The notes: generated from the sequence alone by a model not told the origin. DNA of 64,000 bases from an uncultured Duncaniella sp. (GCA_910577335.1 CAJTMJ010000004.1:62001-126000); one strand, 5' to 3'; positions 43,891-54,016 are shown, counted from the first letter of the stretch. Made by a program: numbers and translations.

Positions 43891-45732
43891 TTATTTTGTT
43901 TTCAATGAGTATATTTTGAGATTCAAAATTTTTGCTTTACCTCCATTCGTCTTTAAGGATAAAGTGGAGTAGGGTGAGGTGGGGAATACAAGATTGGTCA
44001 TCACAAAGCGTCCGTCATTACCGAAGAGCTCGATGCTTGAACGGTCGATGAAGAGTCTTAACCCTATTTTACCGTCAGTCTCGTAGGTGGGAGTGACTGT
44101 GACAGCCGGAAAATCTTGGCTGAAGTCTATAAGTCCGCTGTTGGTGCGGTCAAATGACATCGTTTTCGACTCGGCATTATAAATCATTGTCACATTTTCA
44201 CCTTTGCTGTTCTTAAGCTCAATGTTCACCTCCTTGGCTTTGTTCGCTTCAATATCCATAAGTATTTCACAGATTCCGTCAGAAGGGAGATTGAAATTTT
44301 TAGGCTTTGCTGATAATGCAATTTTTGCAGACTTGACAGTGAGTTTGTCACGCATGGCAGTAAGCTCAGGGGATGGTGCCGATGATGCATATATCTGACC
44401 GTCGGCAGCCTTGAACAGACCCATTTCACGAGGGAGTGTGTTAGCGCTGCGGAATTGCATGGTGGGTACTTCGGCAGCATATTGCCAATTGCTCATCCAG
44501 CCTATTACAGTGCGTCGGTTGTCAGGGGTATCGCTCCAGCTCACTGTGGCATAGTGGTCTTTGCCATAGTCAAGCCATTTTGTTGGCACATTGCCGTTGG
44601 CATCTGTATCAGGGGTAAATGTTTTGCCGTCAAAGTCACCGATAAAATATTGTGTGGCGCTACCACCGAAAGGACCGCCGGGGTTAATGTTGCAAATTAA
44701 TACCCATTTCTTCTCATCAGTCCCTTCAACAGGCAGTTCGAAAAGGTCGGGACATTCCCATACGCCATCCTGCGAACCGAGTCCCTTGCCGAAACGACTT
44801 TGGAGTGTCCATGATTTAAGGTCGGGTGATGTGAATATCAACATTTCATGTTCGAGTGCGTGTGCGAGCAGTAGCACCCAGCATTTATGATTCTCATCCC
44901 AAAACATATTGGGGTCACGAGCTTCACTCTCAAGAGTGATGATGGGGTTGCCGGGATAAATGTTGAATGTCTCACCATTATCATTGCTCCATGCAAGGCT
45001 CTGTGTTTGGCTAATATCGGCTGAAGTATATAATGCTACTATAGCATCTTTGCCAAATCCTGCCGAATTGTTGCGGTCAACTACAGAGCTACCGCTAAAT
45101 ACCATTCCGAGTCCGTTTGGTTCGATTGCAGTTGGATGGCTTTCCCAATTAACAAGATCGGTAGATGTTGAATGTCCCCAAGAGAGATTCTGCCATTTTG
45201 ATCCGTATGGGTTATATTGGTAATAAAGATGCCAAACTCCGTCTTTGTAAAACATTCCGTTTGGGTCGTTCATCCATCCGTAAAGAGGCGTATGGTGGAA
45301 AGCCGGACGATATTTTTCACGGTTTGACGTGTCAAATGTATCTGAAAGCATAATGTTTTTCCAGCAGGCATCCTCTTTTGCCTCACGCACAGAGTTTCTC
45401 CCTTGCGAAGTGACAATGGTCAGAACTACATCCTCATTCTTATAAGGTGCCATGTCAACCGGCACGAAATAGTCTATTTTTGATTTTGCAAGACGTGCGT
45501 TTATCACTTTCTTGTAATCGCCGTTGACAAGAAGATTTATACGTGCGTCATCGTTGGACTCTTGGATTGGGAGGAGAAGATATTTCCCATCGCCGGTAAT
45601 GCGCACAAGAGTGTTGTTCACTCCGAGGTGTTCTATTTTCACACCGGTGTCCTTAGCATTTGTAATCATGGGGCTATTCATGGATAATAGTGCCATGAAG
45701 AATGGAATTACTTTTTTGACGGTTAATTTCAT
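43891..45732 (-). CDS. exported GH32 fructan hydrolase with DUF4980-like N-terminal domain
   Basis: A 613-residue enzyme. Signal peptide about 1-26 (no lipobox Cys), then an N-terminal beta domain of about 110 residues (DUF4980 type), the GH32 five-blade propeller and a C-terminal beta-sandwich. Catalytic residues: nucleophile D156 in WMNDPNG, the stabiliser in EARDPNMFWD, and acid/base E326 in WECPDLF. It probably releases fructose from inulin or levan chains in the periplasm (exo mode inferred from similar BT1759-type enzymes). It heads the minus-strand operon GH32-MFS-kinase. Confidence 0.94.
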   Translation of the reverse strand: MKLTVKKVIPFFMALLSMNSPMITNAKDTGVKIEHLGVNNTLVRITGDGKYLLLPIQESNDDARINLLVNGDYKKVINARLAKSKIDYFVPVDMAPYKNEDVVLTIVTSQGRNSVREAKEDACWKNIMLSDTFDTSNREKYRPAFHHTPLYGWMNDPNGMFYKDGVWHLYYQYNPYGSKWQNLSWGHSTSTDLVNWESHPTAIEPNGLGMVFSGSSVVDRNNSAGFGKDAIVALYTSADISQTQSLAWSNDNGETFNIYPGNPIITLESEARDPNMFWDENHKCWVLLLAHALEHEMLIFTSPDLKSWTLQSRFGKGLGSQDGVWECPDLFELPVEGTDEKKWVLICNINPGGPFGGSATQYFIGDFDGKTFTPDTDANGNVPTKWLDYGKDHYATVSWSDTPDNRRTVIGWMSNWQYAAEVPTMQFRSANTLPREMGLFKAADGQIYASSAPSPELTAMRDKLTVKSAKIALSAKPKNFNLPSDGICEILMDIEANKAKEVNIELKNSKGENVTMIYNAESKTMSFDRTNSGLIDFSQDFPAVTVTPTYETDGKIGLRLFIDRSSIELFGNDGRFVMTNLVFPTSPYSTLSLKTNGGKAKILNLKIYSLKTK

Positions 45733-45851
45733 GTTATTATTAGTTTCTTAGATTTACACTTTAAAAAAGAATCTTTCTTACCTTAAAAACGACCTAATTA
45801 AAAACTGCCGAAATATGTCTACGGTATTATCTGCGGTAAAAATTTCTATTG

Positions 45852-45859
45852 CAAAACTA
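45852..45859 (-). promoter_or_regulatory. -7 box for GH32-MFS-fructokinase operon
   Basis: TAGTTTTG on the minus strand, 120 bases before the GH32 ATG. The resulting leader of about 110 bases is long for this window. Confidence 0.4.
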
Positions 45860-45909
45860 CTATAAAAATGTCTTGACATGGTATAAAAAATCGTGCATAA
45901 GCGAATACA

Positions 45910-45919
45910 AATGTTGCAT
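45910..45919. promoter_or_regulatory. single AATGTTGCAT operator-like word
   Basis: AATGTTGCAT lies in the 268-base gap between divergent GH32 and regulator genes, upstream of both -7 boxes. The same core recurs in the susC operator at 48932-48995. GCGCAAATTT follows, giving partial inverted symmetry. Confidence 0.35.
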
Positions 45920-45966
45920 TGCGCAAATTTTCTTATGAAATGCACTGTTTTTCATGTTTTTATCAC

Positions 45967-45974
45967 TAATTTTG
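45967..45974 (+). promoter_or_regulatory. -7 box for hybrid regulator gene
   Basis: TAATTTTG, 27 bases upstream of the ATG at 46001. Confidence 0.5.
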
Positions 45975-46000
45975 TGATGAGTCAAAAAATTTAATACACC

Positions 46001-48733
46001 ATGAATAAAATCTATGCCATAATATTAATGGTAATATTTCCGATATTGCTGGCAGGCTGCCAAAATAAAAAAGTTTACCGTATCGGAGTTTCGCAATGTA
46101 GTGAGGATGACTGGCGACGTAAGATGAATGACGAGATCGAGCGAGAGGTCATGTTTCATAATGACGTGGCTGTGGAGATAAGGTCGGCTGACGATAATAA
46201 CGAAAAACAGATAGCCGATATACGCTATTTCATGGATAATAATTTTGATATTATCATAGCTGCTCCGAATGAAGCTGATGCGATAACCCCGGTCATAAAA
46301 GAAGCATACGAATCAGGAATACCCGTACTTTTGTTTGACCGTAATATAAATGGTGACTCGTTTACAGCTTTTCAGGGTGTTGACAATGTGGGTATCGGTG
46401 TTTCTGCCGCACATTATGCACGTCATCTTACCGGTGATGGTGGAAAAGTAATCGAGATTCATGGGTTGAAGGGTTCAACGCCAGCCATTGAACGGCATAA
46501 CGGCTTCATTGCCGGAATTGAAAAAGAAGGTGCGTTGGAGTTGCTTGCAAGCGAGTTTGGCGATTGGAATTATGAGGACGCTGCCGTTGTGGCGGATTCG
46601 TTGCTAACAATTTATCCTGATGTTGATCTTATTTATGCTCATAACGACCGTATGGCAATAGCAGCATCCGACATGGCTAAAAAGCATGGGGTCAAACCAT
46701 ATATAATAGGTATAGATGCGGCTCCTGAAATCGGTATCAAGGCTGTGGCTGACAGTGTGATTGATGCCACATTTCTGTACCCAACTGAGGGACAGAAATT
46801 AATACGCACGGCGTTGGCGATACTGAAAGATGAACAGTATGACAGAATTGTGTCGTTGCCTATACCATCTGCCGTAGATAAATCCAATGCTGATATTTTG
46901 TTGCTTCAGTATGAGTCTCTTAAAGAAGAAACCTCGAAAATGAAGCTGCTTAAGACTCAACTTGACGACTATTGGTCGAAACATTCGTTGCAGACTACAT
47001 TATTCTATGCGTCGGTTGTGATTCTGATGCTTTTGTTCGGATTTCTGTTCTTGTTGCTAAGAGCTTTCTGGCAGCGTAAACGTCATCAAAAAATATTGAT
47101 GGAGCAGAATAAATTATTGGAGGAACAGCGAGATTTGCAAAAGTCGCTTAACGAGCAACTTAATGAGGCAACTCAGTCGAAATTAGTGTTTTTTACAAAT
47201 GTGTCGCACGATTTGCGTACACCTCTGACACTTATAGCGGAGCCGGTGGAGCAGCTTGTTAATGCTGAAAACCTTACCACTCAGCAGCATACGTTGATAA
47301 AGATAGCTGACAAAAATGTGAAAATACTACGTCGTCTCATTAATCAGATCCTGGATTTCAGAAAATACGAGAATGGGAAATTGAATCTACATCTTACAGA
47401 GGTGGATTTCGGTGCATTGGTGTCGGAATGGGCTGAATCATTCCATACATTGGCACGTAAGCGAGATATAAAGCTATCGGTGGAAACTCCTGAGCATGAG
47501 GACCTCATGCTTGCGATTGATGTTGAGAAGATGGAGCGTGTATTTTTCAACCTGATGTCAAATGCGTTCAAATACACTCCTGATAATGGCAAAATAGATT
47601 TCAGATGTGGTTGCGACGGAAGTAGTCTCACATTTTCGGTAAAAGATACCGGCACGGGTATCAGCGGAGAAGATATGGAGAATATTTTCGAACGCTTCTA
47701 TCAGGTTGACAAGGTGCATCCTACAGGTTCAGGCATAGGATTGTCGCTTGTAAAAGCATTCGTGGAACTTCACGGAGGTGAAATTACCGTGAAGAGCGAA
47801 TTGGGTAAAGGGTCCGAATTCACAGTAAGAATCCCTGTAAATCATGTAATGGTCAGGGCGGAAGAGCCACGGAAAACAACAGTCGAGGGTGATGTCCTTG
47901 CCGAGCTTGATAAAGTTGAGCCTGTGGTTTTAAATAATGAATCAGACAAACCGTTGCTTCTGATTGTGGATGACAATGATGATATCCGGAAGATGGTGAG
48001 CGAGCTGCTTAAAGATGAATACACCATAATAACCGCTCCGAACGGACGTGAAGGTGTAAGGCTCGCTGTGAAATATGTCCCGGATCTGATAATATGCGAC
48101 CTTATGATGCCTGTTATGGACGGATTGCAATGTTGCCGTCTTATTAAGGATGAGGTGTCAACATCGCATGTGCCTATATTAATGCTTACGGCTTGTTCTA
48201 TGGATGAGCAAAGAGTGCAAGGTTATGACAGCGGAGCGGACGACTATGTCTCGAAACCGTTTAACAGTAGTGTGTTGCGTTCGAGATGCCGTAATTTGAT
48301 AGAGAACCGTAAGCGTATAAAAGACTTGTGGCAAAATAAAGGTAATGTGTCTGTGACCAGTGCGCCTGCTGAAGATTCTAAACCGAGAATTGTCAATGAT
48401 GTTGAAAATGAATTTTATGCAAGATTCCTTGAAATATTTAAAAAGGAGATGGGTAATCCTGATTTAAATGTGGATATGATAGCATCGAAAATGGGGCTTG
48501 GACGCTCACAATTCTATAGAAAAATAAAGGCGTTGACAAATTATTCGCCGGTAGAGCTGTTGCGTAACCTTAGACTTAAACAGGCACGAGAGCTGTTGAC
48601 CACGACTGAAAAATCGATCAGTGAGATTGCATACGAAGTGGGATTCTCCACTCCGGCATATTTCACACGGTGTTATCGTGAGGCATACGATGAAACACCA
48701 TCTGAATTACGAGACAGAATTGCAGCCAAGTGA
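46001..48733 (+). CDS. hybrid two-component regulator with periplasmic sugar-binding domain (BT1754-like)
   Basis: A 910-residue one-protein phosphorelay. Order: N-terminal signal/anchor (MNKIYAIILMVIFPILLAGC), LacI/RbsB-type periplasmic binding domain (about 25-310, DNNEKQIADIRYFMDNNFDI, PVLLFDRNINGD), transmembrane helix (about 330-355), HisKA with phospho-acceptor H403 in NVSHDLRTPLTLI, HATPase (NAFKYTPDNGK, GTGISGEDM), receiver domain with D700 in CDLMMPVMDG, and an AraC HTH (about 790-905). The domain order matches BT1754, shown in B. thetaiotaomicron to bind fructose directly. It should activate susC and the GH32 arms when fructose reaches the periplasm. Confidence 0.95.
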   Translation: MNKIYAIILMVIFPILLAGCQNKKVYRIGVSQCSEDDWRRKMNDEIEREVMFHNDVAVEIRSADDNNEKQIADIRYFMDNNFDIIIAAPNEADAITPVIKEAYESGIPVLLFDRNINGDSFTAFQGVDNVGIGVSAAHYARHLTGDGGKVIEIHGLKGSTPAIERHNGFIAGIEKEGALELLASEFGDWNYEDAAVVADSLLTIYPDVDLIYAHNDRMAIAASDMAKKHGVKPYIIGIDAAPEIGIKAVADSVIDATFLYPTEGQKLIRTALAILKDEQYDRIVSLPIPSAVDKSNADILLLQYESLKEETSKMKLLKTQLDDYWSKHSLQTTLFYASVVILMLLFGFLFLLLRAFWQRKRHQKILMEQNKLLEEQRDLQKSLNEQLNEATQSKLVFFTNVSHDLRTPLTLIAEPVEQLVNAENLTTQQHTLIKIADKNVKILRRLINQILDFRKYENGKLNLHLTEVDFGALVSEWAESFHTLARKRDIKLSVETPEHEDLMLAIDVEKMERVFFNLMSNAFKYTPDNGKIDFRCGCDGSSLTFSVKDTGTGISGEDMENIFERFYQVDKVHPTGSGIGLSLVKAFVELHGGEITVKSELGKGSEFTVRIPVNHVMVRAEEPRKTTVEGDVLAELDKVEPVVLNNESDKPLLLIVDDNDDIRKMVSELLKDEYTIITAPNGREGVRLAVKYVPDLIICDLMMPVMDGLQCCRLIKDEVSTSHVPILMLTACSMDEQRVQGYDSGADDYVSKPFNSSVLRSRCRNLIENRKRIKDLWQNKGNVSVTSAPAEDSKPRIVNDVENEFYARFLEIFKKEMGNPDLNVDMIASKMGLGRSQFYRKIKALTNYSPVELLRNLRLKQARELLTTTEKSISEIAYEVGFSTPAYFTRCYREAYDETPSELRDRIAAK

Positions 48734-48802
48734 ACTGATTTAAATTTTTATAAAATGTTAAACTAAGGAAGAAACTTATCATATCTTTAATCTTTGATAT
48801 TC

Positions 48803-48882
48803 TTTTCGGCTGAATTATCGGCATCTCTTCGGTCACTTAGCTCGCTAAGCTCCATCATCGAGCAGATAATTCATCTCGAAAA
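48803..48882. repeat. 80-base compound palindrome
   Basis: Outer arms TTTTCG..TGAATTATC (48803-48819) and GATAATTCA..CGAAAA (48865-48882) pair, enclosing a second small hairpin CTTAG-CTCG-CTAAG. It lies 70 bases past the regulator's stop, so it may act as its terminator, or be a REP-like mobile palindrome. The rest of the 333-base gap holds the operator and promoter listed next. Confidence 0.65.
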
Positions 48883-48931
48883 TAACATCAAATCTTAAAA
48901 AATAAAAAGCTTAAATCAGTTCAATAATAAA

Positions 48932-48995
48932 AATGTTGCCAAATATATGACTAATGTTGCATCAGCTGAAAATTAATAGCCGATGCAACATTAGT
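48932..48995. promoter_or_regulatory. AATGTTGC-repeat operator upstream of susC
   Basis: AATGTTGC occurs at 48932 and again at 48953, a 21-base period. The second copy is the left arm of a 17-base inverted repeat (48950-48966 with 48979-48995, one mismatch, 12-base spacer). The downstream edge is 26 bases before the -7 box, a typical activator position. This is the most likely target of the adjacent regulator's AraC domain. Confidence 0.65.
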
Positions 48996-49020
48996 GCCAT
49001 TCGAAAACACAATAGTGACA

Positions 49021-49028
49021 TAACTTTG
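49021..49028 (+). promoter_or_regulatory. -7 box for susC-susD-GH32 operon
   Basis: TAACTTTG, 39 bases upstream of the susC ATG. I see no convincing -33 TTTG, as expected for an activator-dependent promoter. Confidence 0.6.
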
Positions 49029-49066
49029 CGTCAGAAAATTAATCTAAACCAATCGAAAAAATTAAC

Positions 49067-52000
49067 ATGAAAAAAGCAATCCTTGGTGCGATAATGCTAT
49101 TAATTATGTCAATAGCCGCACAAGCACAAAACATCACAGTTCATGGGACAGTTATTTCCGGAACGGATTCCGAACCTTTGATCGGAGCAAGTGTGATTCC
49201 TGAAGGTAAAGGGAGCGCAGGTGTGGCAACGGATATTGACGGAAAGTTTGAGTTAGCCGTGCCACAAGGTTCAAAACTTACCATTTCATACGTAGGTTTC
49301 AAGACGCAGACAGTGACAGCAGAACCTAATATGACTATCACTCTTTACGAAGACACAGAGATGCTTGATGAAGTGGTGGTAGTGGGATATTCATCAGAAA
49401 AGAAATCCGATTTGACAGGTTCTGTTTCTGTTGTAAAGATGAAAGATGTGGCTGACACACCTACCGGAAATGTTATTCAGGCATTGCAGGGTAGAGTGGC
49501 TGGTATGACCGTTACAACTGACGGTACACCCGGCGGTCTTAGCACCGGTACATCTATTCGTGGTGCATCATCATTCCGTAGTGATGCCAATGGACCTCTA
49601 TATGTGATAGATGGTGTGATGACACGTGAAAATCCCGGTACGATATTGAACAGCAACGATGTTGAATCTATCCAAGTGCTTAAGGATGCCGCATCGGCTT
49701 CAATATATGGTGCGCAAGCAGCCAACGGTGTTATCATAATTACTACCAAACGTGCAAAGAAAGGTGAGGCGCATGTGACTTTTGACGCTACTCTTACTAT
49801 GCAGACTTATAATAGCGGTCTTGATCTTCTGGATGCTTACCAGTGGGGCGATGTGTATTGGTCGGCTTATAAATATTCTCATAATGGTGCGACTCCATCA
49901 TCGGCTATATATGGTAATGGCGCAACCGCTAAACTTCAGACTTATAAAAACCTTAACGGTGTGGATGTGCTTCCTCAGACTACCGACTGGGAAGATGAGA
50001 TCCACCGCACAGCCTTGATGCAAACATACAGCATCGGTCTTTCAAAAGGTGCTGAGAACGGATCTTCGTCAATGTCTTTAAGCTGGCTTGATCATGACGG
50101 TATAGTGAAAGGCTCGGATTTCCAAAGAGTAAATTCACGTTTCAGCTCTGACTATGGCTTCCTTAATAACCGTCTGAGAGCTGGTGGCAATGTGGCTGTA
50201 AACTGGTGGAGAGCTCACTATATGCCTGACGGAGCAGAGGAAAACGCAGTTAAGCAGCACCCGGCAAAAGCTGTATATGATGAATCGGGCGTATATGTTG
50301 ATCAGATTAACGATGTACTTGGTGATGCGCCTAATATGATGCGCCTGATTGATAACAATAAGCGTAACAAACATGAATATTGGCGTGTATTCGGTAATGC
50401 TTACTTGCAGATTGAGCCGGTCAAAAACCTTATTCTAAAGACCAATTTCGGTGTGAATTTCTATAATGAAACGAATAAGACATTTGAGCCTAAATGGCTA
50501 CGTGACGAAACCAATAAACTGACACAATCTACAGCTAAAAATACCGACTGGGTATGGACTAACACCGCTCAGTATAACATAGATTTCGGCAAGAACTCAG
50601 TGATGGCTCTCCTTGGTATAGAGTCTAAGAGATACCATAATGAAAATTTCTTTGGCTACGGTACAGGTCTTGAGATTGAGGATTCTGATTATCTCTACCT
50701 AAGCAATGTGACATCCAACAAGAATGTCGGAGCCGGTGCTTCAAACTATTCGATGTTCTCAGGATTCGGTAAATTCAATTACACATACGACAATAAATAT
50801 CTCCTTTCAGTGACAGTGCGTCGAGACGCATCCTCACGTCTTTCTCATGACCACAACTATGATTGGTTCCCGGCAATTTCAGCCGGTTGGCGTATCTCGC
50901 AGGAGAATTTTATGGAGAGCACTCGCACATGGCTCTCTGACTTCAAAATTCGCGGATCATGGGGTATAAATGGTAATGACTTGATTGACAATGAAGCATT
51001 CTATGCTAAATATCTTATGAGCCTTGACCGTGGTAGCTATAATATGAATGGCGACGGTGTAACACTCTCACCCGGTGCATTCCGTATCCGTACCACCAAT
51101 CCCGATCTGAAATGGGAAAAGACTTATCAGACAAACTTCGGTTTTGATGCCGGTTTCCTTAACAATCGCTTGACCGTATCTCTTGACTATTTCTTCAAGG
51201 AAACAAAGGATATGCTTGTTGAAAAGCCTTACATTGCTACAATCGGTGAAGGTGGTTACTGCTGGTATAACGGTGGAGAAATGACAAACAAGGGCTTCGA
51301 AGGTCAGATTAACTGGCGTACAAACGTAAATAAGGATTTCAGCTATGAAGTGGGATTCAATTTCACAGTTGCGAAGAATAAGGTTACAGACCTTTTGGAT
51401 GATATATACTATTCATACGGCGGCGGTTATGCCGGACATTCGCTTGTCGGTCAGGCACTCGGTTCATGGATGGGATTTAAGACTGATGGAGTGTTCCGCA
51501 CACAGGCTGAAGTTGATGAATATTGTCAGAAATATCAGGTAGAGTTCGGTCGTCCTGCTGTTGGACGTGTGAAATACGTGGATGCCGATGGCGACGGTAA
51601 GATTAATTACAATGACCGCACATGGCTTGGATGTGACCTGCCAAAGGCGCAGTTCGGATTGAATATTGGCGCAAACTGGCGTGGTTTTGACATGAATATG
51701 TTCTTTAGCTCAATAATCCGTGACGCTTTCAACAATTCCAAGTATTACACCGACCTTTTCCAGTGCTGGAATGGTAATCATGGAAGCCGTCTGCTCACAG
51801 CAGCTAACGCATACGATAGATTCTTGCAGACAGGTGTGTATGATTGTGACACTCCGGCTCCCACGACCGATAATTCAAACAATGAACATGAAGTTTCGGA
51901 ATTTCATATTGAGAATGGCTCATTCCTTCGCATGAAGACTTTGACACTTGGATACTCATTACCTGAAGGGATTCGCAGCAAACTGAAAATGTCAAACGCA

Positions 52001-52126
52001 CGAATCTATTTCCAAGCGCAGAATCTCTTTACCATCACAAACTATTCGGGTGCTGATCCCGAGGGTCTCGGTTATCCTTACGCATTGCCTCGCCAATATA
52101 CCGTGGGTTTGCAGTTCGGTTTCTAA
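49067..52126 (+). CDS. SusC-like TonB-dependent fructan importer
   Basis: A 1019-residue outer-membrane protein. Signal peptide ending AQAQ (about 1-21), a carboxypeptidase-D-like plug extension (TVISGTDSEPLIGASV, GKFELAVPQGSKLTISYVGF), TonB box MLDEVVVVGYS at about 104-114, plug domain (VIQALQGRVAGMTVTTDGTP, YVIDGV, AASASIYGAQAANGVIIITT) and a 22-strand barrel ending in QYTVGLQFGF with terminal Phe. It pairs with the SusD lipoprotein 40 bases downstream to import fructo-oligosaccharides. Equivalent to BT1763-type proteins, by context. Confidence 0.96.
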   Translation: MKKAILGAIMLLIMSIAAQAQNITVHGTVISGTDSEPLIGASVIPEGKGSAGVATDIDGKFELAVPQGSKLTISYVGFKTQTVTAEPNMTITLYEDTEMLDEVVVVGYSSEKKSDLTGSVSVVKMKDVADTPTGNVIQALQGRVAGMTVTTDGTPGGLSTGTSIRGASSFRSDANGPLYVIDGVMTRENPGTILNSNDVESIQVLKDAASASIYGAQAANGVIIITTKRAKKGEAHVTFDATLTMQTYNSGLDLLDAYQWGDVYWSAYKYSHNGATPSSAIYGNGATAKLQTYKNLNGVDVLPQTTDWEDEIHRTALMQTYSIGLSKGAENGSSSMSLSWLDHDGIVKGSDFQRVNSRFSSDYGFLNNRLRAGGNVAVNWWRAHYMPDGAEENAVKQHPAKAVYDESGVYVDQINDVLGDAPNMMRLIDNNKRNKHEYWRVFGNAYLQIEPVKNLILKTNFGVNFYNETNKTFEPKWLRDETNKLTQSTAKNTDWVWTNTAQYNIDFGKNSVMALLGIESKRYHNENFFGYGTGLEIEDSDYLYLSNVTSNKNVGAGASNYSMFSGFGKFNYTYDNKYLLSVTVRRDASSRLSHDHNYDWFPAISAGWRISQENFMESTRTWLSDFKIRGSWGINGNDLIDNEAFYAKYLMSLDRGSYNMNGDGVTLSPGAFRIRTTNPDLKWEKTYQTNFGFDAGFLNNRLTVSLDYFFKETKDMLVEKPYIATIGEGGYCWYNGGEMTNKGFEGQINWRTNVNKDFSYEVGFNFTVAKNKVTDLLDDIYYSYGGGYAGHSLVGQALGSWMGFKTDGVFRTQAEVDEYCQKYQVEFGRPAVGRVKYVDADGDGKINYNDRTWLGCDLPKAQFGLNIGANWRGFDMNMFFSSIIRDAFNNSKYYTDLFQCWNGNHGSRLLTAANAYDRFLQTGVYDCDTPAPTTDNSNNEHEVSEFHIENGSFLRMKTLTLGYSLPEGIRSKLKMSNARIYFQAQNLFTITNYSGADPEGLGYPYALPRQYTVGLQFGF

Positions 52127-52166
52127 ATCTTAACATCTTAATATCTGACATTAAATAGAAATAACA

Positions 52167-53930
52167 ATGAAAATCAATAATATACTATTCTCGCTTGGGC
52201 TTTCGGCATTACTTTTCAGCTGTAGTGATGATTTCCTTGAAAATAAACCTCAGGGCAGCCTTTCAGACGGTGTGATGACATCGCAGGCAGCGATAGATCT
52301 TCTCGTTAACTCGGCATACGCATCTCTTTCAGGCTTTACTAATGAACAGGGTGATCCTTGGGTGCGTCCGACTTCAAACTGGAGCTTCGGAGAAGTCCGT
52401 GCCGACAATGCTTACAAAGGTGGCGGCGGTGAAGGCGACCTTTGGGACATACATGCGATGGAGACTTTCCAAGTACAGTCAAACAATGGTAACCTCGATG
52501 GTAAATGGTTTAATCTATACAGCCAGATTTCACGTTGCAACGCCGCTCTAAGGGTGCTTAACAATGCTGATGAAAATGAGGTAACTGTTAAGGCATCACG
52601 TATAGCTGAGATGAAAGTGCTTCGCGCTCATTTCTACTTTGAATTGGTACGCCTGTTCAATAAGGTTCCATACATGGATGAGAACCTTCCTGAAACTGAA
52701 TATGTGAATGTTCCCAATGACGAGTTCACTCGTGAGGAGCATCTGGCTCGTATTGCTAAGGATTTGATGGATGCAGCGGAGGATCTTCCTGAAAGACAGC
52801 CTGAAGTGGGACGTATAAACCGTAACATAGCTCTTGCATACGCTGCTAAGGTGAAGCTTTATCAGGCTTACGAGCAGGATCCTCAGACCCACGCTGTAAT
52901 TTCTATCAACAAGCCGCTTCTTAAAGAGGTTGTGACTCTCGTGGATCGTCTTCAAGGTTATGACTTGCTCCCTGATTTCCAAGGTTTGGATCTCATAGCT
53001 AATGAAAATGGTGTTGAATCAGTGTTTGCGATACAGTACTCAATGAATGACGGCTCAGGCGATGCCGGACGTGTCAACTGGAGCAATCTGCTTAACTCTC
53101 CCGGCGGTAACAGCCCTTACCACGGAGATGGATTCTTTCTTCCTTCACAGGATTTGATCAATGCCTATCAGACTGACGAGAACGGCTTGCCGGTTTTCGA
53201 TTATCAGTCGCGTCCCGACTATGGTGTGGTTACTTTTATAGATGATGAGCATCAGACTTTGAGCAACGTAGAGCCAAATGTGGATCCCAGACTTGACTTT
53301 GTGGTTGGTCGTCCTACCATTACTTATAAAACATATCCCACTACTCCTTGTCAGTCATGGGTTCGTGACCGAGGCGTATACGGACATAACTGCGCAAAGC
53401 GTTTTTGGGTGTCTCCCGAATCTTCTGATATGTATCAGGGGTGGCCATGGGGCGCTTCTCAGCTGAACTGGCAAATTATCCGCTATGCCGACATGCTTTT
53501 ATACAAGGCAGAAGCCTTGATAGAACTCGGTGAGAATCTTGATGAGGCTCGTAATCTGATTAATCGGGTAAGACAGCGTGCCATGAATAGTTCGTATGTG
53601 AAGGATTTCAATGACCGTAGCAAAAATGCGGCTAACTATAAGATAGGGTTGTATCCCGCTCAAGGTTGGAATCAGGATTATGCCCGCAAGGCTCTTCGCA
53701 CTGAAATGCGACTTGAAAAAGCATTGGAAGGCGAACGTTATTATGACCTCGTAAGATGGGGTATAGCCAAGGATGTCATGACTGCATATTTCAATGCTGA
53801 AAAAGAGACAAGGATATATTATCAGGAAGCGAAATTTGATAACGGTGAGGAATATTTCCCAATACCGGTAGCTCAATATAATTTCTCACTGGGTAAGTAT
53901 ACTCAGAATCCTGGTTATCCGTCATTTTAA
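52167..53930 (+). CDS. SusD-like surface glycan-binding lipoprotein
   Basis: A 587-residue RagB/SusD protein. Lipoprotein signal MKINNILFSLGLSALLFSC with the acylated Cys followed by SDDFLENKPQGS, the usual SusD opening. Helical TPR-like region (MKVLRAHFYFELVRLFNKVP, about 150-170) and the C-terminal block ALRTEMRLEKALEGERYYDL, VRWG. It lids the SusC transporter and presents ligand. Sugar-contact residues cannot be picked by eye. Confidence 0.95.
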   Translation: MKINNILFSLGLSALLFSCSDDFLENKPQGSLSDGVMTSQAAIDLLVNSAYASLSGFTNEQGDPWVRPTSNWSFGEVRADNAYKGGGGEGDLWDIHAMETFQVQSNNGNLDGKWFNLYSQISRCNAALRVLNNADENEVTVKASRIAEMKVLRAHFYFELVRLFNKVPYMDENLPETEYVNVPNDEFTREEHLARIAKDLMDAAEDLPERQPEVGRINRNIALAYAAKVKLYQAYEQDPQTHAVISINKPLLKEVVTLVDRLQGYDLLPDFQGLDLIANENGVESVFAIQYSMNDGSGDAGRVNWSNLLNSPGGNSPYHGDGFFLPSQDLINAYQTDENGLPVFDYQSRPDYGVVTFIDDEHQTLSNVEPNVDPRLDFVVGRPTITYKTYPTTPCQSWVRDRGVYGHNCAKRFWVSPESSDMYQGWPWGASQLNWQIIRYADMLLYKAEALIELGENLDEARNLINRVRQRAMNSSYVKDFNDRSKNAANYKIGLYPAQGWNQDYARKALRTEMRLEKALEGERYYDLVRWGIAKDVMTAYFNAEKETRIYYQEAKFDNGEEYFPIPVAQYNFSLGKYTQNPGYPSF

Positions 53931-53963
53931 CTAAGGTAAAGATTGTTTTTAGGTTTTAGTGTG

Positions 53964-53987
53964 GGGGATGTCTGACATGGCATCCCC
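53964..53987 (+). terminator. hairpin between susD and GH32 (possible attenuator)
   Basis: GGGGATG (53964-53970) pairs with CATCCCC (53981-53987) across a 10-base loop, followed by ATTTATTT. It may lower expression of the downstream GH32 relative to susCD. Confidence 0.5.
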
Positions 53988-54016
53988 ATTTATTTAGAAC
54001 AGACTATTTTAATGAT

